The translations under genes were made by a program, and so were the position numbers. Shown here in pieces: positions 17,901-24,599 of a DNA stretch of 64,000 nt. Position 1 is the first letter of the stretch. Each line of letters opens with the position of its first letter. Below the pieces are notes generated by a model that searched no databases, had not been told where the DNA came from, and saw only the letters and a program-made list of their open reading frames with translations. Origin of the DNA: Butyrivibrio sp. (lineage in GTDB: Bacteria > Bacillota > Clostridia > Lachnospirales > Lachnospiraceae); assembly GCA_017470505.1 (NCBI GenBank), contig JAFUYO010000024.1:58415-122414 (forward strand), in the 5' to 3' direction.

Positions 17901-18860
17901 TGCATTCTCATCCACATCAATGGAAAGTTCATCGTTATAGTGCTCCCGGTAGTACTTATTGTTAATCAGCTCTTTCCTTGCAACATAATAGCAGGCCACA
18001 GCGCGGAGCATCTCTAATCTCTTTGTGACCTCGGCAAAAACAGAGTTTTCCCCTTCTTCCTTACTTTTAAGGCTCTCCGCATAATCGGGGTTTTCGCTAA
18101 GTAACCTGTCATAGGCGCCGACCATTCCCGTGATCTTTTCCAGCTTCTCGCTGTTCTTTGCGATGTCCTTGTCATTTTCAAGAGATATCTTTGATACGTC
18201 AGCCTTAAGGAGGGTGGCCGTTATCTTATCAAGTGCTGCCACTCTGTCCTGCGCTGTAGCTTCAATTTCATTTGTGCCGGAATAAAGTGTTACAAGCTCA
18301 GCATTAACTTCTTCATCATCAGTTTCCATAAAGTAAGACAGATCTCTTGCATTTTCCAGGGAGAGCCTTTTATTATCAGAGGCAGCCTCAGCGGCCCTGT
18401 CATAATACTTTTTGGTTGCAGTCTCTGCCGCTTTACCCAGAGCAGAATAATACTGTGCCTTCTTAAACAGGCGTGACCTCTTGTTCTTGATCTTGGCTGC
18501 CCTCTGATTGAGGTCAAGGTTTTTGCTGCGACCTTTGTACTCGCCAAGGAGAGCGCTCTTTGAAGGGAGGGTTGATACCTTAAACTTTTTGATCGATTTG
18601 GATACACCTACATACTGTTTAAATTCCTCCGCCCTCTGCTCGCTCTTGTTCAGATAGGCGCTCAGGTCCAGCTGTTTAACGGCTTCCTTGTTTTCAAGGA
18701 GATCGTCATTTTGTTTATCTCCCTCTTTGATTTCCTCAAGCGGGTTCTCCTTAAGCGCAAACTGCGGCCTTAACAGGTCCTCTTTTTCTTTCAGTATCTG
18801 CGGCTGCTCAAATACCTGTTTATTCTGATTCAACTCGTCAAGCTTTTCTTTTTGCAGCAT
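14973..18860 (-). CDS. Giant helical protein, N-terminal part of a split kinase-containing polypeptide
   Basis: This is a 1295-aa ORF with a strong GGAGGG ribosome site. The sequence is almost entirely charged and helical (many Lys/Glu/Asp, coiled-coil stretches), with no signal peptide or membrane segment. I recognise no domain in it. Its last residues (KKTGANLSDISMIKSKET) look like the first strands of a kinase N-lobe, which continue in frame beyond the terminal TGA into the 411-aa kinase-like ORF. It is the second gene of the long operon, 44 bp after a GNAT-like gene. Size and composition suggest a scaffold or effector; function is unknown. Confidence 0.85.
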   Translation of the reverse strand: MLQKEKLDELNQNKQVFEQPQILKEKEDLLRPQFALKENPLEEIKEGDKQNDDLLENKEAVKQLDLSAYLNKSEQRAEEFKQYVGVSKSIKKFKVSTLPSKSALLGEYKGRSKNLDLNQRAAKIKNKRSRLFKKAQYYSALGKAAETATKKYYDRAAEAASDNKRLSLENARDLSYFMETDDEEVNAELVTLYSGTNEIEATAQDRVAALDKITATLLKADVSKISLENDKDIAKNSEKLEKITGMVGAYDRLLSENPDYAESLKSKEEGENSVFAEVTKRLEMLRAVACYYVARKELINNKYYREHYNDELSIDVDENATEDRKEVAKLLLNSYYAGVHLMKVGGATQKALDKMAVPELKGSLSREYEKNAKEIEESEEKRKKLLSDYHKKTDETATDLYDQIPKGRELLVKKGKEIISNSTYTLEELDKSYKEPDLKDLDKEISDFKSIDINLFKFGSYREILENYDHNMNLARKADKVQTLIAKALISGKKFKDSELIKLRAKIVAFNEIRNVLYTFTEFFKVDSKRDGVQNYEKSFDKWDSFFINERLKFGREDYTALPCKNMNDFYKKCLKQITKEHNDREETIGNTRKLLGGVDNELPKGLVRQKMAEYQTNAFIADYLAAQNDKILAAKAAGDNIATKYIKEHPEEFSKGFSYGSLPREGGDFLAGRSEKDTIRLLKLYAGHKSDKPGSKEDPKAAKKDHIKFWLEFYREYMDVKPEDYEMKDLNKFFTGFTRKAVKAVWLANCEKIGNNIRMLATELGDDAFEILFPNEQELSKEERLRRVGSKADEIYRNTHILKSFAQAYISGRVQGLTQGNSTKYRHTVSLEDMCGGINKEAATDVSDLTYESQQELGLLNEEQENYLNVRNRLAFTQIDITTRVIDKENLVYESVNMDTDFTRLYKEEAAAYDFKVFTEKYGNEDELKEKVNKYDEDYKEYLKENEAAKELDALFKVDTKDDKKEDMKKTVSRIESVFEKILSFNPGDFNFDSYEKLFDKKSFELRQLSDLGSGADEMLSFYETKVQDRVLTDTDLATIKARIEFLKTAKNYYGGNSREFLDNAQKPDFTPNTDLKSVLDEKRKLIDKNRGESDEAVRMRAIDKIQQNRYRESFTLGSEFFEELSKSDTLTKNLKGALKNKTGSLQESINKLQAVMLYTTVPAPGTKNARQIIDGTCNLVTICYTEIENNLNSIKEAIENKTKAFPAEFKALKDSLDATIARCRADREMFPQKAADYFELMSQKKEAGGEEPKWMEVLKFTRAEFYDTNKEGVTLKKTGANLSDISMIKSKET

Positions 18861-18904
18861 AGCGTACCCTCCTCGTCTTATAAATGATTGCAGTTCAAAA
18901 TATA

Positions 18905-19744
18905 TTATGGCATAAAGAACTGAACTACTGCCTCTGAGTGTATATTTGCCCTATCGCCCGTAAGCTCATCCATAAGTTTTTTGTGTTCGTCAGACAGCGG
19001 AGAAAAAAGAATCTGAACATCTTCGAAGATTTTCTCCCTGACAGCTTCCGCCGCAGTGATGATAAGGTCCAGCATCACCGGGTAGGCTTCTTCACCAAAC
19101 ACCCGCAGATGATCCAAATTTATTCCGTTTTTGTCTGTGTCTGCCAGCAGAGCTCCCTTCACCTTGCCCATATCGGATAAATACACAAAGCTTAAGTCTT
19201 CATCGTAGTAGTCCCTCGGAGCCAAAGGAAGGTAATAACCCTCTTCATCATCTGCATCCAGCTCTTTCATCTTTTTTTCGTATAAGTTCCACTGAGTGTG
19301 CGAGATGTCTTTTAAGGGAACTATGTCAGAGACTGCCTCTTTTTGCGGAATATCGATATCAGATAAACTGATGCTGTAGACCTTGGTCGTCGCTTCTTCA
19401 AAAGTGACAAAGCCGCAGCTGTCCAAAAGCTCATACACTCCGTCTCCCAGCGGTTCCCTGGCATGGACGCAGGAAATCATTTCTGCCTGCCCTGCAGCGG
19501 CATATTCCTTGAGAGCTTTTATAAGTTCGCTCCCTGCTCCCTTCATCCTGTAGCCCTCTGCCACATATATGTAGGTTATGACAAGGCTCGCCTCCTCATC
19601 AATGAGAGCGGCAAGAACTCCACAGGCTGTATCGGTATCCTCATCTATCGCACCGAGAAACAGATCGTTGTACTTAAGGACGTCTCTTGGGATCGTCTCC
19701 AAGAACATTCTCTCATTTTCTCTGGTGAGCTGTACAATTTTCAT
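18905..19744 (-). CDS. Tandem GNAT-fold protein (C), first gene of the partner-switching operon
   Basis: This 279-aa protein has the clearest GNAT domain of the three: EASLVITYIYVAEGYRMKGAGSELIKAL includes the RxxGxG/A acetyl-CoA loop (RMKGAG), followed by AEMISCVHAREP and LLDSCGFVTFE. A second, degenerate GNAT half occupies residues 150-279 (LSFVYLSDMGKVKGALLADT). It may therefore be an active N-acetyltransferase or a binding protein. It is the promoter-proximal gene, with GGAGG about 15 bases before the ATG, and its promoter carries the motif shared with the kinase/FHA operon. Confidence 0.8.
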   Translation of the reverse strand: MKIVQLTRENERMFLETIPRDVLKYNDLFLGAIDEDTDTACGVLAALIDEEASLVITYIYVAEGYRMKGAGSELIKALKEYAAAGQAEMISCVHAREPLGDGVYELLDSCGFVTFEEATTKVYSISLSDIDIPQKEAVSDIVPLKDISHTQWNLYEKKMKELDADDEEGYYLPLAPRDYYDEDLSFVYLSDMGKVKGALLADTDKNGINLDHLRVFGEEAYPVMLDLIITAAEAVREKIFEDVQILFSPLSDEHKKLMDELTGDRANIHSEAVVQFFMP

Positions 19745-19838
19745 TTAAAAGTCTTATCCTCCCAAGTCAGGTTTAGAAACTGCAGTAAATTACTTGCTAT
19801 TTGCTATAGTTTCTTAGCAAATGCATATAGATTCAGTA

Positions 19839-19856
19839 TACCACAATTCTAATTCT
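19839..19856 (-). promoter_or_regulatory. Operon promoter core shared with the 40.3-kb promoter
   Basis: On the minus strand the sequence AGAATTAGAATTGTGGTATA leads into TATACT (19835-19840), giving an extended -10 (TGnTATACT) without an obvious -35. An almost identical core, TTAGAATTGTGGTACA, precedes the operon starting at 40235. Confidence 0.65.
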
Positions 19857-19911
19857 GCCCCCTATATTCTTTATACGAATAATCGTTCCCCACCCGGCAC
19901 TGAAAAAGTGC

Positions 19912-19949
19912 AAAAAAAGAAGTTATCCCTTTATGTGGGATAACTTCTT
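19912..19949 (-). terminator. Intrinsic terminator of rny
   Basis: A perfect 13-bp stem (AAGAAGTTATCCC and its complement) with a 7-nt loop is followed by a T-run on the minus strand, 14 bp after the rny stop codon. Confidence 0.93.
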
Positions 19950-19963
19950 CTTAAATATGGCAA

Positions 19964-21508
19964 TTACTTTGCTATATCTGTAGCTCTGGACTCTCTTATG
20001 ATATTGACCTTGATCTGTCCGGGATATTCCATCTCGTCCTCGATCTTGCGGGCAATGTCTCGAGCCATAATGACCATATCTTCGTCTGAAACCTGCTCAG
20101 GAACAACCATTACTCTGACTTCTCTGCCGGCCTGAATAGCAAAGGAGTGATCAACGCCCTTAAAGCTGTTGGTGATATCTTCGAGTTCTTTTAATCGTGA
20201 TGTGTAAGTTTCAAGTGTCTCTCTTCTCGCACCTGGTCTTGCCGATGAGATAGTATCGGCAGCCTGTACCAGAACTGCTATGAGAGACTGCGGCTCTACG
20301 TCGCCGTGATGAGCCTCAACTGCGTTTATAACTACCTGAGATTCCTTGTACTTCCTGCAGATATCTACGCCGAGCTGAATGTGTGAGCCCTCAAGCTCAT
20401 GGTCTACAGCCTTGCCGATATCATGAAGAAGACCTGCTCTCTTTGCAACACGCACATCAAGTCCAAGCTCTGATGCCATAAGTCCGCAGAGCTGTGCAAC
20501 TTCTACGGAGTGCTTCAGACAGTTCTGTCCGTAGCTGGTTCTGAACATCATGCGTCCAAGGATCTTGACAACCTCGGGATGAAGTCCGTGAACACCTGCC
20601 TCAATGGCAGCGTTCTCACCCTCTTCCTTGATCTTGGCGGCAACTTCCTTCTGTGCCTTCTCGACCATCTCTTCGATCCTGGCCGGATGGATACGTCCAT
20701 CCACTATCAGTTTCTCGAGTGCTATACGTGCAACCTCTCTCCTGATAGGATCAAATCCGGAGATAACTACTGCCTCCGGTGTGTCATCAATGATGAGATC
20801 AACGCCCGTCATGGTCTCGAGAGTCCTGATGTTGCGGCCCTCTCTTCCGATGATACGTCCCTTCATCTCGTCATTGGGGAGCTGTACTACAGAGATTGTA
20901 GTCTCGGATACGTGGTCTGCTGCGCATCTCTGAATGGCGCCTACGACGATCTCCTTAGCTCTCTTGTCTGCTTCTTCCTTTGCCTCAGCCTCCATGTTCT
21001 TGATCATGATGGCTGATTCATGTTTCACATCATCTTCTACGATCTTTAAAAGATACTCTTTTGCCTGCTCGGAGGTTAAGCCAGAGATTTTTTCAAGTTC
21101 CTGTAGTCTCTGTTCGTTTAGTTTCGCAACCTCTTCACTCTTCCTGTTTAAGTTCTCTTCACGGGCACTTAAACTCTGCTCTCTTCTCTCGATCGTTTCT
21201 GATCGTTTCTCGACATTTTCCTCTTTCTGCTGGATGCGTCTCTCAGCGCGCTGCAGCTCATTCCTGCGGTCCTTGACCTCTTTCTCAAGGTCATTCCTGG
21301 TCTTTAAGGATTCCTCCTTGACCTCAAGGAGCTTCTCGCGCTTGGTCTCTTCAGCGGTCTTGAGTGCTTCGTCGATAATCTTTCTTGCCCTCTCCTCTGC
21401 GCTGCCTATCTTCCCATCCGAAACCTTCTTGTGATAGTTGGATGCCAAAGCCCAGGTAACAGCAGCTGTGATGACAAGAGTTGCTACTACTGCAATAACA
21501 GTGATCAT
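19964..21508 (-). CDS. rny: Ribonuclease Y
   Basis: This 514-aa membrane-anchored endoribonuclease starts mRNA decay. It shows the N-terminal anchor ([20 protein letters not shown]), a long coiled coil (residues 35-200), a KH domain ([20 protein letters not shown]) and the HD domain with [14 protein letters not shown]. Length and motif order match the family exactly. A strong ribosome site (AAGGAGGTG) precedes the ATG, and a consensus promoter lies about 120 bp upstream. It is a single-gene transcript ended by its own terminator. Confidence 0.98.
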   Translation of the reverse strand: MITVIAVVATLVITAAVTWALASNYHKKVSDGKIGSAEERARKIIDEALKTAEETKREKLLEVKEESLKTRNDLEKEVKDRRNELQRAERRIQQKEENVEKRSETIERREQSLSAREENLNRKSEEVAKLNEQRLQELEKISGLTSEQAKEYLLKIVEDDVKHESAIMIKNMEAEAKEEADKRAKEIVVGAIQRCAADHVSETTISVVQLPNDEMKGRIIGREGRNIRTLETMTGVDLIIDDTPEAVVISGFDPIRREVARIALEKLIVDGRIHPARIEEMVEKAQKEVAAKIKEEGENAAIEAGVHGLHPEVVKILGRMMFRTSYGQNCLKHSVEVAQLCGLMASELGLDVRVAKRAGLLHDIGKAVDHELEGSHIQLGVDICRKYKESQVVINAVEAHHGDVEPQSLIAVLVQAADTISSARPGARRETLETYTSRLKELEDITNSFKGVDHSFAIQAGREVRVMVVPEQVSDEDMVIMARDIARKIEDEMEYPGQIKVNIIRESRATDIAK

Positions 21509-21603
21509 TACAGGAGCACCTCCTTATTCAATTTTCATTGTACAATATTGTGTATAGTTAGCTAAAAAAAAGCGCACTAATATACAAAACTACAACATGT
21601 TAA

Positions 21604-21632
21604 TTTTACCTTTTAAATAAGGTGGTGTCAAT
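21604..21632 (-). promoter_or_regulatory. Sigma-A promoter of rny
   Basis: TTGACA (21627-21632), a 17-bp spacer and TAAAAT (21604-21609) are read on the minus strand. The outermost base of the -35 box is the first base of the 20-bp direct repeat copy, so the repeat abuts this promoter. Confidence 0.8.
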
Positions 21633-21651
21633 TGTTTATTACAGGACCTTC
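21632..21651. repeat. 20-bp direct repeat, copy 1
   Basis: ATTGTTTATTACAGGACCTT is identical and in the same orientation at 32557-32576. The two copies bound about 10.9 kb of accessory genes. This copy lies between rny and a broken acetyltransferase gene, whereas the other covers the 3' end of an ABC ATPase gene. Confidence 0.9.
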
Positions 21652-21673
21652 CGTTCCGTATTGCTATATTTGA

Positions 21674-22189
21674 TCATTGTCTCAACTCATCAATAAACCG
21701 GTATCCCTTTGGAAGATAAAAACCTTTCTCCATTTCCTCCGGCATTGGATGAGATAACTCCTCGTCATTTCTGTAATCCAGCGCAGTCTTATTCCTGAGG
21801 AACCCCTTGTGGTTATAAAAACCTACTGCCCCGGGATGGGTGTGCAAAAATGGATTAAGGCCATCTTTTTGGATGTCTTCCCCAAGATTCTTAACTACCT
21901 CCCAGCCAATTCCAAGACCCTGATAGTCAGGATCCACGGCCACATTCTGGATATATGCTTCCTCAACGCCATCTGTTATAGCTCTTGCGACCCCGATCAG
22001 TTTTTTCCCATCATAGGCAAATGATACATAGTCACTTAAATCAAAAAGGAATTTGGTTCTATCCACCTTTTCCTTAGTGATCTCAATTACCTCATTTCTC
22101 TTTCTTCCGAAAGCACCTGAGAGTACCTCTGTGACTCTCTCATAATCTATTCCTGATCTGTCGGATGTATAGAAAAGATCAAGGTCTGC
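21674..22189 (-). pseudogene. GNAT acetyltransferase lacking a normal start
   Basis: The frame reads as a GNAT enzyme of about 170 aa: YTSDRSGIDYERVTEVLSGA at the N-terminus, then IQNVAVDPDYQGLGIGWEVV with the acetyl-CoA loop (QGLGIG), and GAVGFYNHKGF. No ATG, GTG or TTG exists in frame at the homologous N-terminus. The only available start is a GTG at 22066 (VDRTKFL), which would give 130 aa and drop the first strand and helix. The upstream sequence merges into the tail of the OppF-like fragment. It is therefore probably a truncated relic, though the shorter form could still fold. Confidence 0.7.
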
Positions 22190-22632
22190 CTTTTTACTTT
22201 CCTTATCGGGTTTTGCACATAATGTCCTCCGCCAAAATCATGAAGAGGCGGCACACCTTCTTTTTTGTCCGCCGTAGCATATGGGCAGCGGCTTGCAAAT
22301 TTGCAGCCTGCAGGGATATCAACAGGGCTTGGAATATCACCCTCAAGAAGTGATCTTTCCCTTGAATTCTCTACAATGGGATCCGCCACCGGGATAGCCG
22401 ACAGAAGTCCCCCGGTAACGGGAAAAGACCTCTCTTCTCCATTTTCATATATAGCTGTAAGGGAAGCTTTCTTTGGCACCTTTCTGGTATATTCAAAGCT
22501 TTCAATCAAAGGCTCAAATCCTATCTGCTTTATTTCTTTTTCAAGATAAGAAGCCACCTCTTTTTCTTTATCTGTTCCACTGGGTCTGGAAAAGCTGATT
22601 GAAGAAAGACGTTCATATATTTTCAGCGACAT
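22147..22632 (-). pseudogene. Chimeric relic: M28-type peptidase N-terminus fused to OppF C-terminus
   Basis: The 161-aa ORF begins as a metallopeptidase (SFSRPSGTDKEKEVASYLEK, about residues 1-76). It then switches abruptly to the C-terminal tail of an oligopeptide ABC transporter ATPase (LLSAIPVADPIVE, LLEGDIPSPVDIPAGCKF, SRCPYATADKK, GGHYVQNPIRK). Neither part contains catalytic motifs: there are no peptidase metal ligands and no Walker A or B. The junction near 22400 most simply reflects a deletion that joined two formerly separate genes in frame. It still has a promoter-like region upstream. A functional fusion is unlikely. Confidence 0.8.
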
Positions 22633-22687
22633 TCTGTTTTCCCCCTTGCCTTTTACTGATTGCTATTATGCCTTTAGCACAATATGT

Positions 22688-22710
22688 TGTAAAACACACA
22701 TATCTTATAG
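22688..22710 (-). promoter_or_regulatory. Repeated promoter/operator motif, copy 1
   Basis: On the minus strand CTATAAGATATGTGTG plus TTTTACA matches 27696-27718 at 21 of 23 positions. TATAAG may serve as the -10; an AT-rich -35-like hexamer sits 19 bp upstream in both copies. This copy lies upstream of the peptidase/OppF relic. Confidence 0.55.
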
Positions 22711-22750
22711 TAGGATATAAGCTTTTTTTATCAATCATTTTTTCGTGGAC

Positions 22751-22793
22751 AAAAAAGCCTCCGGATACAGGTTGATTCCCTGTCTCCGGGGGC
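22751..22793 (-). terminator. Terminator of the second ABC exporter operon
   Basis: A stem of about 15 bp (GCCCCCGGAGACAGG with CCTGTATCCGGAGGC) is followed by TTTTTTG on the minus strand, 17 bp after the last exporter stop. Confidence 0.9.
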
Positions 22794-22809
22794 AATGCAG
22801 CGCCGTATT

Positions 22810-24591
22810 CTATTCGAACTGACTTGCGTAAAGCCTGTAATAAACACCTTTTCTTTCCATAAGAGAATCGTGATTTCCCTGCTCTACCACATCTCCATGC
22901 TCCATAACAAGGATATTATCGGCATTTCTTATGGTCGAAAGTCTGTGAGCTATGATAAAGCAGGTTTTTCCAATCATAAGATTTCTCATGGCTGCCTGCA
23001 CTTTCCTCTCAGTAGCTGTATCTACATTACTTGTGGCCTCATCAAGTATCAGCATGCTGGTGTCATACAGCATCGCCCTCGCAATAGTGATCAGCTGCTT
23101 CTGACCCTTACTGATATTGCCGCCATCCTCTCCTATCACTGTGTTGTAGCCCTTTGGCAGTCTCATAATATAGTTGTGGATATGAGCTGCCTTTGCCGCT
23201 TCTGTGACCTCATCCATTGTGGCATTTTCTTTTCCGTAGGCTATATTGTCAAAAATAGTTCCGCTAAATACCCAGGTATCCTGCAGAACCATTGAATAGT
23301 TCTTTCGAAGGCTCTCCATTGTATATTGCTTTGAATCCTTCCCATCCACCAGGATACTGCCTTTTTGCGGATCGTAAAAGCGCATGAGCAGGTTGATTAT
23401 AGTGGTCTTACCTGCCCCTGTGTGTCCGACTATAGCTACCGTTTCACCGGGGCTTGCCTTCATGTTAAAGTCATTTATGATGGTTTTATTCTTCAGATAG
23501 CCAAACTCCACATCCCTGACTTCAACAAGCCCCTCTGCTTCTTTCAAAGTAATGGCATCCTCTTTGTCTTTTACCTCTTCTGCTTCATCAAGAAGCTGGA
23601 AGACTCGCTCTGCTGCTGCAAGAGCACTGAAGATTTCATTTACTATGTTGGAAATTTCATTAATCGGTCCGCTAAACTTCCTGCTATAGAGGATAAAGCT
23701 GGATATCTGCCCCAGCCCAACAATGCCATTCATATAAAGCAGCGCGCCTCCAAGTCCAATGGCTGAAAGACCAATGTTGTTGATCAGTCCAACCGTTGGT
23801 CCCATGGTCATACCAAGACCATCAGCGTCACGATATGCTTCGGCAGCATTCCTATTGATTTCCTCAAACCTCTCACAGACATAATCCTCGTGGGCATAGG
23901 ACAAAATTGTCTTCTGCCCGGTGAACATCTCTTCCGCAAAGCCGTTCATCTCACCGTAAGCAAGGCTTCTGACTCTGTAAAGTGGTCTGGTCTTTTTACT
24001 CATATATCTTGTAAAAAGAACTGACACAGGAATTGTAAATGCCATGCACAAAACAAGTGGCGCCGATATGTAACACATCATGGCGAAACTTCCGGCCACC
24101 GTCACAATACTTGTAAGGATCTGTACCACATCGGATGATAAACTGGTGCTCACCACATCAATATCGTAGGAAACGCGGCTTATAATGTCTCCTGCAAAGT
24201 GCTTATCAAAATAGCTTACCGGAAGTTCCATGAGCTTATTAAAGACATCCTGTCTCATGTTCCGCGCTACATATCTGCTGACACGCATCATTCCAATATT
24301 TACAAAAAAGCTAAGGATATTGCTTCCGACATATACAAGAAGCATTAAAATCCCATAGTGGATCACAAGACCAAGGTCGACATTCCCGGCACCTCTGCCG
24401 GCTTCAGTTATGGCTTTCCCTGCAAAATCAGGTCCTAAAAGATTTCCTATATTGCTGGCAAAAGCGCTAAGGAGCAAAATAAGTACAATAAAGATATATC
24501 GAAACATGTACCTTAACAGTCGTATTAAGGTCTTTTTGGTATTCTTAGGTTTTTGTTTTTCTCTACCTCTATCTCCGGGTCCGGGCATCAT
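22810..24591 (-). CDS. ABC exporter, catalytically complete subunit
   Basis: This 593-aa half-transporter has six helices (residues 25-330) followed by the ATPase domain. Walker A is GHTGAGKTT, the signature is the variant NISKGQKQ, and Walker B is SMLILDEATSNVD, with the catalytic Glu present. It follows the other half-transporter by 8 bp. The neighbour has DD in place of DE, so the pair fits a heterodimeric exporter with one active site. Two adjacent ATG codons could start it; the second has better spacing from AAGGAG. Substrate unknown. Confidence 0.95.
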   Translation of the reverse strand: MMPGPGDRGREKQKPKNTKKTLIRLLRYMFRYIFIVLILLLSAFASNIGNLLGPDFAGKAITEAGRGAGNVDLGLVIHYGILMLLVYVGSNILSFFVNIGMMRVSRYVARNMRQDVFNKLMELPVSYFDKHFAGDIISRVSYDIDVVSTSLSSDVVQILTSIVTVAGSFAMMCYISAPLVLCMAFTIPVSVLFTRYMSKKTRPLYRVRSLAYGEMNGFAEEMFTGQKTILSYAHEDYVCERFEEINRNAAEAYRDADGLGMTMGPTVGLINNIGLSAIGLGGALLYMNGIVGLGQISSFILYSRKFSGPINEISNIVNEIFSALAAAERVFQLLDEAEEVKDKEDAITLKEAEGLVEVRDVEFGYLKNKTIINDFNMKASPGETVAIVGHTGAGKTTIINLLMRFYDPQKGSILVDGKDSKQYTMESLRKNYSMVLQDTWVFSGTIFDNIAYGKENATMDEVTEAAKAAHIHNYIMRLPKGYNTVIGEDGGNISKGQKQLITIARAMLYDTSMLILDEATSNVDTATERKVQAAMRNLMIGKTCFIIAHRLSTIRNADNILVMEHGDVVEQGNHDSLMERKGVYYRLYASQFE

Positions 24592-24599
24592 AAACTCCT

